This document shows positions 7,441 to 15,356 of a stretch of DNA of 64,000 nt, in pieces. The DNA comes from Exiguobacterium sp. s146. GTDB lineage: Bacteria; Bacillota; Bacilli; Exiguobacteriales; Exiguobacteriaceae. The stretch covers positions 1,204,667-1,268,666 of the forward strand of contig NZ_JACSMA010000001.1 of NCBI RefSeq assembly GCF_018618415.1, in the 5' to 3' direction. Every line of letters begins with the position of its first letter. Position 1 is the stretch's first letter. The notes beneath the pieces were generated by a model. That model ran no database searches and was not told the DNA's origin. It saw only the letters and a list, made by a program, of their open reading frames with translations. A program made the translations under genes and the position numbers.

Positions 7441-8074
7441 CTTGATTTGGACGGGGACGATTCAGACGCTCACGATGACCGGCATTGCGCTCGTCATCTC
7501 GACGTTAATCGGACTGCCGCTCGGGACGCTCCTCGTCTTGACACGTCCGAACGGCCGACTCGCCAACCGTTATTTCTATGGCATCTTGTCGAGCGTCATC
7601 AACGTCGTCCGTTCAATCCCGTTCATCATCCTGTTGTTCTTCATCCTGCCGTTCACCCGCTTCATCATGGGGACGACGATCGGGGTGCAAGGCGTGCTGT
7701 TGCCGCTGATCGTGTTCACGGCACCGTATATCGCGCGGCTTATGGAGTCGGCGCTACTCGAGGTCGACCGCGGTGTCGTCGAGGCGTATGAGGCGATGGG
7801 GATTTCGACCCGAAAAATCATCTGGTACGTGTTGATTCGGGAGGCCCGCTCCTCGATCGTGCTCGGTTTGACGATCGCGACGATCGGTTTGATTGGGGCG
7901 ACTGCGATGGCCGGACTCGTCGGGGCCGGTGGACTCGGCGATATCGCCTATCAGTACGGCCATCTCCGCTTCGAGCCGGAGGTCATGTATGTGACCATCT
8001 TCGTCTTGATTCTGCTCGTCCAGTCGATTCAATCGTTCGGGAACCGCCTGGCGGCCCGACTCAAGAAGGCATAA
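7412..8074 (+). CDS. metP: Methionine ABC transporter permease
   Basis: A 220-residue permease with five or six hydrophobic helices and the coupling loop EAYEAMGISTRKIIWYVLIREARS (about residues 127-150), the MetI/MetP form of the EAA motif that contacts MetN. It forms the membrane channel for methionine. It starts inside the end of metN and is followed by a strong terminator, so it ends the metQNP operon. Confidence 0.93.
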   Translation: MVQFWENWGDLIWTGTIQTLTMTGIALVISTLIGLPLGTLLVLTRPNGRLANRYFYGILSSVINVVRSIPFIILLFFILPFTRFIMGTTIGVQGVLLPLIVFTAPYIARLMESALLEVDRGVVEAYEAMGISTRKIIWYVLIREARSSIVLGLTIATIGLIGATAMAGLVGAGGLGDIAYQYGHLRFEPEVMYVTIFVLILLVQSIQSFGNRLAARLKKA

Positions 8075-8076
8075 GA

Positions 8077-8105
8077 AAAAGAGCTCTGCTTCGGCAGGGC
8101 TCTTA
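8077..8105. terminator. Bidirectional terminator between metP and the Spx-like gene
   Basis: GAGCTCTGC and GCAGGGCTC form a 9-base stem closed by a TTCG tetraloop, flanked by A and T runs. It serves metP on the plus strand and the convergent Spx-like gene, whose stop codon lies inside it. Confidence 0.85.
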
Positions 8106-8498
8106 TTTGTTGTCGAGCAATCGTTTCAATTCGGCGATGCGGTCATGGCGCGGGATGAACGTGCGAATCTCTTTCTCGCTGAACCCGATTTGAATCCGAT
8201 TGTCATCGACGACGATGGGACTTTTTAAGATTTGGGGATGCGACGCCACGAAACTGTACAATTCGCGGAGCGACATCTCATCGAGTTGATCCGCCGCTTG
8301 TTTATACACACTCTTTTGGACGGACAACAGGTCGGTCGTGCCATTCTCGGTGAGGCGGAGCATGTCTTTGAATTCGGTGAACGACATTCCTTGATCGGTC
8401 AATTTTTTCTCGATGAACGGGATGTTCTGTTCACGTAACCAATCGATCGTCTTACGGGAAGAACTGCAGCTTGTATGTGTGAATACGGTGACCGTCAC
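8103..8498 (-). CDS. Spx/ArsC-family regulator lacking the second redox cysteine
   Basis: A 131-residue member of the Spx/MgsR family, with RNA-polymerase-binding regulator features: the segment around residues 44-60 (FKDMLRLTENGTTDLLS) and the C-terminal RIQIGFSEKEIRTFIPR match Spx. Spx carries a CxxC redox switch near residue 10; here the motif is CSSS (Cys11, Ser14), so no intramolecular disulfide can form. GTG 8498 is chosen because the AGGAG site is too close to GTG 8507. Family members bind the RNA polymerase alpha subunit to redirect stress transcription. Whether this one is redox-independent is an inference. Confidence 0.8.
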   Translation of the reverse strand: MTVTVFTHTSCSSSRKTIDWLREQNIPFIEKKLTDQGMSFTEFKDMLRLTENGTTDLLSVQKSVYKQAADQLDEMSLRELYSFVASHPQILKSPIVVDDNRIQIGFSEKEIRTFIPRHDRIAELKRLLDNK

Positions 8499-8670
8499 GG
8501 CAACCACTTCTCCTTTACGTAAGGTTGGACTTCTTTATTTTCTCTCATACATACGTGACGGACATCAAATATGTTTCAAATCACATATACTTTTTTCGGT
8601 CGAACAGACGATATGTCGGTCCTCACTTCGGGTAGAAAACGAGAGAGACTACAATCGAGGAGGGATTCAC

Positions 8671-9054
8671 ATGTTTGATTACACGGTCAAGACCGATTAG
8701 ACGGTCGAAGCGGTCGTCGAGAAGCTGAAAACGACGCTCAAAGAGGAAGAGTTCGGGGTGCTCTGGGACTTCAATTTGAGTGAGACGTTCGAAGAGAAAG
8801 GCCAGGCGATTGACGGGGACTATCGAATCCTCGAGGTGTGCAACCCAAAAGAAGCGAAGAAAGTCATCAACACGCACCGGGAACGCGGGTATTTCCTTCC
8901 GTGCAAACTCGCCGTCTTCACGAAAAACGGGGCGACCCATGGCGGGATGCCGAAGCCGACGAAATTGATTGAACTGATCGAGGATGAATCGCTCCAAACG
9001 GTGGCCCGCGATGTCGAGACACGATTGACGCGTGCGATTGATCAAGCCGTCTAA
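8671..9054 (+). pseudogene. DUF302 protein gene interrupted by TAG at codon 10
   Basis: ATG 8671 follows a GAGGAGGG site and reads MFDYTVKTD, then TAG at 8698-8700, then continues in the same frame as TVEAVVEKLKTTLKEEEFGVLWDFNLSETF. This is a complete DUF302 domain (about 127 residues including the interruption). A single A-to-T change from a lysine codon would explain the stop, since family members usually have a polar residue there. A GTG at 8758 could start a shortened protein lacking the first strand and helix. DUF302 proteins are small, mostly uncharacterised, and often linked to stress or metal genes. Confidence 0.75.
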
Positions 9055-9065
9055 TTGATCCAGTT

Positions 9066-9095
9066 AACCCGTCCATGAGAGTGGGCGGGTTTTTC
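9066..9095 (+). terminator. Terminator after the DUF302 gene
   Basis: AACCCGTCC pairs with GGGCGGGTT (one mismatch) around a short loop, followed by five T residues. Confidence 0.75.
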
Positions 9096-9159
9096 GTGTT
9101 CCCGCTCAAAGTAATATAATGGTAAAATTGGTACAAATAGATGGTAAGGGGCGGATGAG

Positions 9160-10452
9160 TTGAAAAAGTTAGTCGGGATGCTTATGTTATCCACGGGATT
9201 ATTGGCCGGTTGTGGGGAAGAGAAGCAAGGTGTCGTGAACTTGTCCTACATCGATACCCACTGGACGGTCAGTACTTATGCACATGAACAACCAAAAATC
9301 ATTGAATCGGTAAGCGAGACGCTTCAAGCCTGTACGGGTGACTTGACGACTGAGCTCGAAGGCGATTTGACGGTATTCGACACGGTGTTGGCAAATCGTC
9401 ATCCGATGACGGATACCGGCGAAGAGTATGCTTTTAAATCGGTGACGTACATAAAAGGGGATCACGATTATGCCCTCTGTCGTGACATGGTCTCAAATCG
9501 CTTCCAAGTCGAGGTCATCAAATCGTTCCCGAACTTCGTCGATCTGTCAGCAGGAAGCGTGATTAATCGCCGTCCGCATGTCCGTCCGGCCGATGTAGCC
9601 GCCGAGGCGACGTTACGCGATGCGGAGGAACTGAACGAGCCTGAGAATGCGGTGGTCCCGTTCTTCGACACGCTCGTCTCAATCTCACCTGCGTTTGACG
9701 GTGAGATTGAACTGACCGTCGGAGATCGACCGAATCAATTCCCGTTGTTCACCTTCGACCCGACGATGGCACACATGGAGGAGGCGAAAGTGGGGATCGG
9801 GTATCATCCGGGAGAAAAGAAGCCTTATATTCTCATGATGGTGGCCGAGTTATATGTCTCGATCAGTCCGCTTGACCTCGTGCTCGATCCGACGGAAGAG
9901 GTGCCGCAGTATCACGATTTGTCGGTGGAGCGTCATCCACTCGATGCTGAGCTCGTCCCGGATCAGCCTTATCCGTTGTATGACTTCAGTTACTCACGTG
10001 ACGGAGAAACGGTGACCGAGACGGTGACCATCACGTATCGCGCTTCAGAACTGTTGTCGACGGCCGAGCGAAAGGCGCTTGAGAGCAATCCAGAAGATCA
10101 ATTCATGCCAATCGAGACCAAGCCGCTCGTGTATCTGCATCAACAGCCGTTCAACACTGAATCGACGCTGTCTTATCCATACTTGTTGCGTGCGTCCGGG
10201 ATCGAGATGGATGACCTGATTCAAGCCATCGACGACGCTGAGCCGACCAACCGTTCTGGTGATGCAGGGGAGTATCCGTTTCTGACGATTGTCGAGGGGC
10301 TTAAAGGACAAGAATTTGACGTGACGTATAAACAACGGTCGAAGAAGTTAGATATCTACGTGACCGACCGCTCGACCGATGAGACGTATAAACTGACGAG
10401 CGAAGGGGCCGAGACGTTCTTGTCCTACTTTCCTGATTTGAAGAAGAAATGA
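9160..10452 (+). CDS. Uncharacterised lipoprotein, copy 1 of a tandem pair
   Basis: A 430-residue protein with a lipoprotein signal peptide (MKKLVGMLML, lipobox LLAGC, Cys about residue 18) and a TTG start after AAGGGG. No known domain is recognised. It shares its overall plan with the next gene: an early Y/H-x-DxHW segment, a cysteine near residue 107 following a YIKGDHDYALC motif, and a C-terminal GQEFDVTYKQRSKKLDIYV region. It is probably anchored to the outer face of the membrane. Four-base overlap with the next reading frame shows it is in an operon with two further lipoproteins. Confidence 0.8.
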   Translation: MKKLVGMLMLSTGLLAGCGEEKQGVVNLSYIDTHWTVSTYAHEQPKIIESVSETLQACTGDLTTELEGDLTVFDTVLANRHPMTDTGEEYAFKSVTYIKGDHDYALCRDMVSNRFQVEVIKSFPNFVDLSAGSVINRRPHVRPADVAAEATLRDAEELNEPENAVVPFFDTLVSISPAFDGEIELTVGDRPNQFPLFTFDPTMAHMEEAKVGIGYHPGEKKPYILMMVAELYVSISPLDLVLDPTEEVPQYHDLSVERHPLDAELVPDQPYPLYDFSYSRDGETVTETVTITYRASELLSTAERKALESNPEDQFMPIETKPLVYLHQQPFNTESTLSYPYLLRASGIEMDDLIQAIDDAEPTNRSGDAGEYPFLTIVEGLKGQEFDVTYKQRSKKLDIYVTDRSTDETYKLTSEGAETFLSYFPDLKKK

Positions 10453-10463
10453 GTGGGTGGAAC

Positions 10464-11711
10464 ATGAAGAAACGAACGCTGGCGGCAATGTCGCTCTTGT
10501 TGATGACGGCAGGTTGTTCGGAAGACGCGGACGTCATCCGCTATGACCATATTGAGGAGCACTGGCAGGCCGAACGGGTTACGATAAACAGTCAAGAGCC
10601 TGTAGTGAATGCCGAAGCCATATTGAACCAATGTGAAGACGGTGAACTCCTGTCCGAACTAGATGGAGAGACGTTTTCAATACTCGGGATGGCGGGTGCG
10701 ACCCGGGCACCGTTTATAACTGACGATTATGATGGATACAGCTTCAGTGAAGTGACATATGTCGAAGGGGATGCGGTCTATGCGCTCTGTCAATCAGAAC
10801 AGATGGACGGGGTTCGGGCCGTCGTGCTTAAGGAAAGACCTTCCTACTTGAAAGATGAAATCGGCACTGAGATTTCGTTTTTTCCGACCGTGCATGTCGC
10901 GACCGACCATGAGCGGGCCTCATTATATAAACCGGACGCCTTCTACGAAAATGGACAAGACATCGAACCGTATCCGGTCACGCTTATGAGGATTTCACCC
11001 GGATTTAGCGGAACGGTCGAGGTCGGGATTGGAGAAGGGGGCCACTTTAACCCGTACTTCGACTTTTCGCCGAACCTCACACCATTTGATTTGTTCATCG
11101 CACTAGGAAGAGATACGGAGACGAACATGCCCTATCTGCTCATGTCTTATGGCGGAGACGGGGCTCGCTATTCCGCCTCAATTCTACAAGATACCGACCT
11201 GCTCAACGGGGCGGACAGCCTGACCTTCCGTCGGGTACATAACGGTGGCACGATGGAACCGATGACACCCTATCCGCTATATGACCTCACGATTGACGTG
11301 GATGGACAAAAGATGACGAAGACCGTGTCGATGCGCTATCGGTCGAATGCTCTCCTTACCGATACGGCCAATTCAAACGAGATAGCCGTTGCTTATCTCC
11401 ACAAGTATCCGTACCACCGGGAAGTCCCGCTCCCTTATCCGGACGCGGTCAGTGTGAGCGGAGAGGCGAATGAACGATTGGTCGAAGCCCTTGAGACCGC
11501 GAGTCCGTCGACGAAGAGTGGTGAGACGAAAGATTATAAGCATTTGACGCTATTGCGTGGAAATCTCGGGCAACAGTTCGAAGTGAGTTACCAGCAACGG
11601 TCGAAGAAAATCGATGTCTTTGTGAAGGACGTGAAGACCGGGGAAGTGTTCAAACTGTCGAGTGCCGGGGCCGAGACGTTCCAAGAACTGTTCCCACAGG
11701 CGTTCGAATGA
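10464..11711 (+). CDS. Uncharacterised lipoprotein, copy 2 of a tandem pair
   Basis: A 415-residue lipoprotein (signal MKKRTLAAMSLLLMTAGC). ATG 10464 is preferred over ATG 10449, which overlaps the previous stop but has a weak ribosome binding site. It is a divergent duplicate of the preceding gene: YVEGDAVYALC matches YIKGDHDYALC, and the C-terminus GQQFEVSYQQRSKKIDVFV matches the sister copy, as does the ending GAETF. Function unknown. The pair may bind one another or related ligands at the cell surface, but nothing in the sequence shows this. Confidence 0.8.
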   Translation: MKKRTLAAMSLLLMTAGCSEDADVIRYDHIEEHWQAERVTINSQEPVVNAEAILNQCEDGELLSELDGETFSILGMAGATRAPFITDDYDGYSFSEVTYVEGDAVYALCQSEQMDGVRAVVLKERPSYLKDEIGTEISFFPTVHVATDHERASLYKPDAFYENGQDIEPYPVTLMRISPGFSGTVEVGIGEGGHFNPYFDFSPNLTPFDLFIALGRDTETNMPYLLMSYGGDGARYSASILQDTDLLNGADSLTFRRVHNGGTMEPMTPYPLYDLTIDVDGQKMTKTVSMRYRSNALLTDTANSNEIAVAYLHKYPYHREVPLPYPDAVSVSGEANERLVEALETASPSTKSGETKDYKHLTLLRGNLGQQFEVSYQQRSKKIDVFVKDVKTGEVFKLSSAGAETFQELFPQAFE

Positions 11712-11745
11712 ACAAATCGGACGTAAAACGAGGAGGGATGATCTG

Positions 11746-12150
11746 TTGAAACGAATGCTAGTAGGATGTGTCCTTTGGATGGGACTGCTGCTCGGCGGTT
11801 GTGCCAGTAGCGAGGAAAACTTGAATCCGTCACGTATCGAGTATCAAACATTAGACGCCGATGGCAACTATGGGCCGACACGCACCATCACCGACGCTGA
11901 GACGTCTGCTCAGCTTGACCGAACGACGGAGGAAGTCGAGTGGGAAGACCAACCCGTCCTGATCGAGCGGGAACCGGATGTCAAAGCGACGTTCGTGTAC
12001 ACGCCGGACGATGCGCCGGAGCGTTCGCTCGACTTCGGAATCTGGTACGAAGAACAGATGATGGGCGGCATCAACCCGAAGGACAGCCGGGGCGTACTCA
12101 CGGCCGAACAGGTCACGCTGTTGCAAGCCATCTTCGATAAAGCGGAATGA
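11746..12150 (+). CDS. Small uncharacterised lipoprotein
   Basis: A 134-residue lipoprotein with lipobox LLGGC (Cys about residue 19). The TTG at 11746 follows a strong GAGGAGGG site; the longer in-frame reading overlaps the previous gene and lacks the signal peptide at its start. The mature part is acidic and has no recognised domain. It is the third gene of the lipoprotein operon, 34 bases after the second copy. Confidence 0.75.
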   Translation: MKRMLVGCVLWMGLLLGGCASSEENLNPSRIEYQTLDADGNYGPTRTITDAETSAQLDRTTEEVEWEDQPVLIEREPDVKATFVYTPDDAPERSLDFGIWYEEQMMGGINPKDSRGVLTAEQVTLLQAIFDKAE

Positions 12151-12151
12151 C

Positions 12152-12184
12152 GAAGGGCTCGTGCCAGGCGCGGGTTCTTTTTTG
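12152..12184 (+). terminator. Probable terminator of the lipoprotein operon
   Basis: A GC-rich imperfect hairpin (CTCGTGCC against GGCGCGGG with wobble pairs) flanked by GAA/TTC is followed by six T residues. Confidence 0.55.
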
Positions 12185-12353
12185 TGACCCTCGTCGGACG
12201 TGTAACTGGAAAACACTTCAAATTCAAGATGGTGACTCGATTTCAAAAACCGATGCTATTCAGGACTTTTCGCACAGGTTACACTAGAATTCCGCTATAT
12301 TTCAGGAATAAAGCACTAAAGGAAATCGAGAAAAGAAGGTAGGAATAATCGGA

Positions 12354-13259
12354 ATGGAACTGACAACAACCGCTAGTCTCTCATCCCCTGACGTGCTCCG
12401 CGCCCTCGAGGCCAACGTGGCGATGATTCGATTCGACCGTCAGCGACGCGTCGTCGATGTGAACGACCTCTTTGCCAAGGCGATGAAATACAAGCGTGAC
12501 GAAATGATTGGGATGCACCATCATTTGTTCTGTGCCCCGAGTTTCGTCAGCAGCCCAGACTATCAAGCGTTTTGGAACAAACTGTTCGACGGCTTCAGCT
12601 CGGCCGACAAAATCGAGCGAATCGACGCCCGAGGTGATTCGATTTGGCTCGAGGCGACCTATATGCCAATCTATGAACAGGACGAGGTCGTCGGCGTCGT
12701 CAAAATCGCCTCCGATATCACGAGTCGGCAACAGACGATCGAGGACTATGCGCGCTCGTTCCGTGACATGGCAGAAAACCTTGACGACCGGGCCCATCGC
12801 GGCATGGAGGAGAGTCAACAGTTGAAGCGGACAATCGAACGCCTCGACGCAGACTCAAATCAGAATTTGAAGACACTCGCGAACTTGCAGGAGCAGGCTG
12901 CCGAGATCACGAAGATCGCCAGTACAATCAAGGAGATTGCCGCCCAGACGAACCTGTTGTCGCTGAACGCCGCGATCGAGGCTGCGTGGGCAGGTGAGCA
13001 TGGTCTTGGTTTCAACGTCGTCGCGACCGAGGTTCGCAACTTGTCACGTCTTGTCGAACGTACCGTCATCGAAGTGCGAGCGAACACGGACGGGATGAAT
13101 AAAGAACTCGTCTCGATCGTTGACGGTGTCTCTCGCTCCAGAACGGACATTCAAGAGAGTGTGCATATCATGGAACAGACGCTCGAGCGGTTCGTGCATA
13201 TCGAACAGTCAGCCGAATCGCTGAACGGTACAGCCGAACGGTTCACGTCAGCCATATAA
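12354..13259 (+). CDS. Soluble PAS-domain chemoreceptor-like protein with altered hairpin tip
   Basis: A 301-residue protein without membrane segments. Residues about 12-125 form a PAS domain (MIRFDRQRRVVDVNDLF, then MKYKRDEMIGMHH), and residues about 140-300 a methyl-accepting signalling coiled coil. The normally near-invariant hairpin tip EAARAGEQGRGF reads EAAWAGEHGLGF, with Trp212 and Leu218 replacing both arginines; each change is one base. In E. coli Tsr the first arginine is a trimer contact. It may sense an intracellular signal through the PAS domain, but normal array signalling through CheA/CheW is doubtful. No CheA or CheW gene is nearby. Confidence 0.85.
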   Translation: MELTTTASLSSPDVLRALEANVAMIRFDRQRRVVDVNDLFAKAMKYKRDEMIGMHHHLFCAPSFVSSPDYQAFWNKLFDGFSSADKIERIDARGDSIWLEATYMPIYEQDEVVGVVKIASDITSRQQTIEDYARSFRDMAENLDDRAHRGMEESQQLKRTIERLDADSNQNLKTLANLQEQAAEITKIASTIKEIAAQTNLLSLNAAIEAAWAGEHGLGFNVVATEVRNLSRLVERTVIEVRANTDGMNKELVSIVDGVSRSRTDIQESVHIMEQTLERFVHIEQSAESLNGTAERFTSAI

Positions 13260-13276
13260 AAAACCAATCGGACATA

Positions 13277-13337
13277 CTGAACTGAACCCTGAATGATAGA
13301 CACTTGATAAAAAGTGCTCATTCAGGGTTCAGTTCAG
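13277..13337. repeat. Large inverted repeat downstream of the chemoreceptor gene
   Basis: Perfect 20-base arms (13277-13296 and 13318-13337) with an inner CACTT/AAGTG stem form a long hairpin. It may terminate the chemoreceptor transcript, as it starts 18 bases after the stop codon and a T-run follows about 15 bases later. Confidence 0.7.
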
Positions 13338-13694
13338 AGAGAGAGAAATATCTTTTTTTGTTTGCAGCCGATTCCATTTTGTGGCCTTCTTCAAGGATTT
13401 GTCCATTCGTTTGCTGTCTTCTTCGCCTTAAATACTCTTATACTCTTGCATTAACTATACCAATTTAATTCCAGTAAAGTTTCATTTTTACCAAAAATTT
13501 TTCAGTTTTTTTCTATGCCCGAATGTAACTTAAGTGTAATTAAGTTACATTCAAATATTCTATCCCACTGAATTAATTTAAAAACATAGAGAAAGTGAAC
13601 TTGTAAGAAAAAATGATACATTCAAAAGACTATTCTATACGGTTTTAGTATAGTAATGGTAAAATATATATATTTACATAACAAGTACTAATCT
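13338..13694. other. AT-rich gene-free stretch at the left edge of the low-GC island
   Basis: No gene was found. GC content drops sharply here compared with the flanking chromosome. It contains the inverted repeat at 13521-13552 and, at about 13672-13682, TATTTACATAA, which resembles one arm of the dif-like sites at 14470 and 16316, but the opposite arm is not conserved. Confidence 0.5.
13521..13552. repeat. Perfect 13-6-13 inverted repeat
   Basis: GAATGTAACTTAA and its exact complement TTAAGTTACATTC flank the six bases GTGTAA. It could be an operator, a hairpin or a recombination site. No regulator gene is adjacent. Confidence 0.7.
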
Positions 13695-14183
13695 ATGGTT
13701 TGTCTATGTATAGACACAATATCACTTTGGATGTTTCTAATGATTGGATTCCCAGAAGTAAACAAAACAATAAGAAGAACATTATCGTCTTTATTAAAAG
13801 AAAGTGGATTTACAAAAGTGAATACGAGGCATAACTGGGCTTGGATTGGCAATTCTATCTGGGTGTTAGATATCACAGCGGTGGAGAAATATTTTTCAGT
13901 TGTAACCGGCTGGCCACCGATGTCTATCCATGTTGAATTAGGAATCTATTATGATTTCATTCCTACCATCGATGAGCATCTAAAGACAGATGAAGAAGGG
14001 AAATTCTTGCCAAACACCCATCAATGTCATTTGCAATATGAATTGCTTTCTAATCTTGATCAATCAGATTATTTGTCCAGGTTAGATAATCCTGTAGAAC
14101 AAATCCGAAGTGATCTCTGGTGGATAGAGCCGGATGGTTCGAACGTGGAAAAGGTTGTTAATGATTTCAAACAGTCTTTTTGA
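13695..14183 (+). CDS. DUF4304-like protein, C-terminus frameshifted
   Basis: A 162-residue AT-rich frame. The segment TIRRTLSSLLKESGFTKVNTRHNWAW, then IWVLDITAVEKYFSV resembles DUF4304 proteins, small proteins often found among bacterial immunity genes. The start is uncertain: neither ATG 13695 nor ATG 13731 (giving MFLMIGFPEVNK) has a clear ribosome binding site. The frame ends FKQSF at a TGA within a T-run; adding one T would continue it into the coding-like stretch 14180-14368, so the protein is probably truncated. Confidence 0.55.
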   Translation: MVCLCIDTISLWMFLMIGFPEVNKTIRRTLSSLLKESGFTKVNTRHNWAWIGNSIWVLDITAVEKYFSVVTGWPPMSIHVELGIYYDFIPTIDEHLKTDEEGKFLPNTHQCHLQYELLSNLDQSDYLSRLDNPVEQIRSDLWWIEPDGSNVEKVVNDFKQSF

Positions 14184-14368
14184 ATAAGGGATATGGCTAG
14201 CTAAAAGAAAATACAGAAATAGAGCGTGCGTTTGTAGAAATTGAAAAAGAACGCGATAGTTGGAATAAATTCTACAAAGCCAAGTACTTTGCAAAACACT
14301 TAAACGATCACTCAAAACTTAAGCGGTATACTCATCTTTTCGAGCAAGAGCAAGAAAGAATAAAATAG
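14180..14368 (+). pseudogene. Detached C-terminal part of the DUF4304-like gene
   Basis: One frame over from the previous gene, the sequence reads LNKGYG, TAG (14198-14200), then LKENTEIERAFVEIEKERD and WNKFYKAKYFAKHLNDHSKL to a TAG at 14366. It has no start codon. The composition is typical of real protein. A lost T in the run 14177-14181 and a TGG-to-TAG change would have separated it from the preceding frame. Confidence 0.5.
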
Positions 14369-14469
14369 CATGTTGCGACGATGGTTGATGAGTAGAAGTT
14401 AAAAACAGAAATGTTCCATTCATATCACTAACGCCAAAGTCTATGTAAAAGAGAATCAAATGAAAAGTT

Positions 14470-14497
14470 AGTTTACATATCATGACTTATCGGAAGT
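14470..14497 (-). repeat. dif-like Xer recombination site A
   Basis: On the plus strand the 11-base arm AGTTTACATAT, six-base centre CATGAC and 11-base arm TTATCGGAAGT follow one another. Read on the minus strand, the arms correspond to the XerC (ACTTCC...) and XerD (...ATGTAAACT) arms of the Bacillus subtilis dif site; about 21 of 28 positions agree. The arms match site B at 16316-16343 in 21 of 22 positions, while the centres differ. Confidence 0.7.
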
Positions 14498-14568
14498 TCT
14501 TTAAAAACAAATATAAGAAAGGAAGAGGGAAGCCAATTTATCAGCTTTCCTCTTCCTTATATATAAAA

Positions 14569-15297
14569 TCACTTATGATTCAATGCTTGATTGATAAATT
14601 GGTATAGCTCGCCATCTATTTCATACTGCAGTTCGTTCCCTGGGTTTTCAGCGTGGAAATGTTCGGCTTGCTTGCGGAAAGTACTATCGTCTTCGGAAAA
14701 GGCATTCACGATGTCATTCCATTTTCTCGCTAAATCTTGTACTTTTTCATCGGAAGGAGAAGCGCCTTTTTCTTTTTCAAAACGAATTTCCTTGATAAGA
14801 CCGTTAAATTCTTGCTCTGCTTGCTTTAAAAGTTGTTTGTCGGCGTTTTCATATCTGCTTTCCATGGTATCCAATTGCTGCTTCGAAAAGTATTTTTCCT
14901 TATTCATTTTCAGCGCCTCCATTAATTTAGTAAGTTCTGAAATCGAGAGGGTCCGGTTACTGTGTACAGCCGATAACGCATTTTCCAACTCCGCTACTAG
15001 TTTTTGCTGAACCTCTATCTCTTTTTTGACTCGAGAAATTTGGGTTTGCAAAATCTCCGCAACGGTTTGTTTCTCCGGATTAGACAACAGAAGTTGTATT
15101 TCTTCTAACGATATTCCCATCTGTTTTAAGGACAAAATTGGCTGAAGACGTACCAAATCTGCTTTCGTGTAAAGCCGATGTCCTGACTCCGTATACTGAG
15201 AAGGTGAAAATAAACAGATTTGATCGTAATAGCGTAAAGTTCGAATCGTTAAACCCGTCAATTCTGCAATTTCTCCGACTTTCCAATATTCCTTCAT
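14569..15297 (-). CDS. MerR-family regulator with TipAS-like C-terminal domain
   Basis: A 242-residue transcription factor. Residues 1-70 form the MerR winged helix-turn-helix (WKVGEIAELTGLTIRTLRYYD), followed by a dimerisation coiled coil (about 75-110). The C-terminal half ending in ELYQFINQALNHK resembles the TipAS ligand-binding domain, which captures thiopeptides and other drugs in TipAL and Mta relatives. ATG follows an AAAGGAGG site. It lies 59 bases downstream of the Hsp33-like gene and both appear to be driven by a MerR-type promoter at 16252-16282, so it probably activates its own operon. Confidence 0.88.
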   Translation of the reverse strand: MKEYWKVGEIAELTGLTIRTLRYYDQICLFSPSQYTESGHRLYTKADLVRLQPILSLKQMGISLEEIQLLLSNPEKQTVAEILQTQISRVKKEIEVQQKLVAELENALSAVHSNRTLSISELTKLMEALKMNKEKYFSKQQLDTMESRYENADKQLLKQAEQEFNGLIKEIRFEKEKGASPSDEKVQDLARKWNDIVNAFSEDDSTFRKQAEHFHAENPGNELQYEIDGELYQFINQALNHK

Positions 15298-15356
15298 TCG
15301 CTTAGCCTCCTTTCAACATCATTTCTATTCACCAACTAAAAACGAGAAATTCGAAG

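Noticed and set aside
11662..11745. Longer N-terminus for the small lipoprotein and comparable upstream extensions for parE, NUDIX, GH1 and NCS2 genes
   Set aside because: Each extension removes a good ribosome binding site or signal peptide from the start and overlaps promoters, terminators or neighbouring genes.
13672..13699. A third dif-like site left of the DUF4304-like gene
   Set aside because: Only one arm (TTTACATAA) is conserved; the other arm matches no better than chance in AT-rich DNA.
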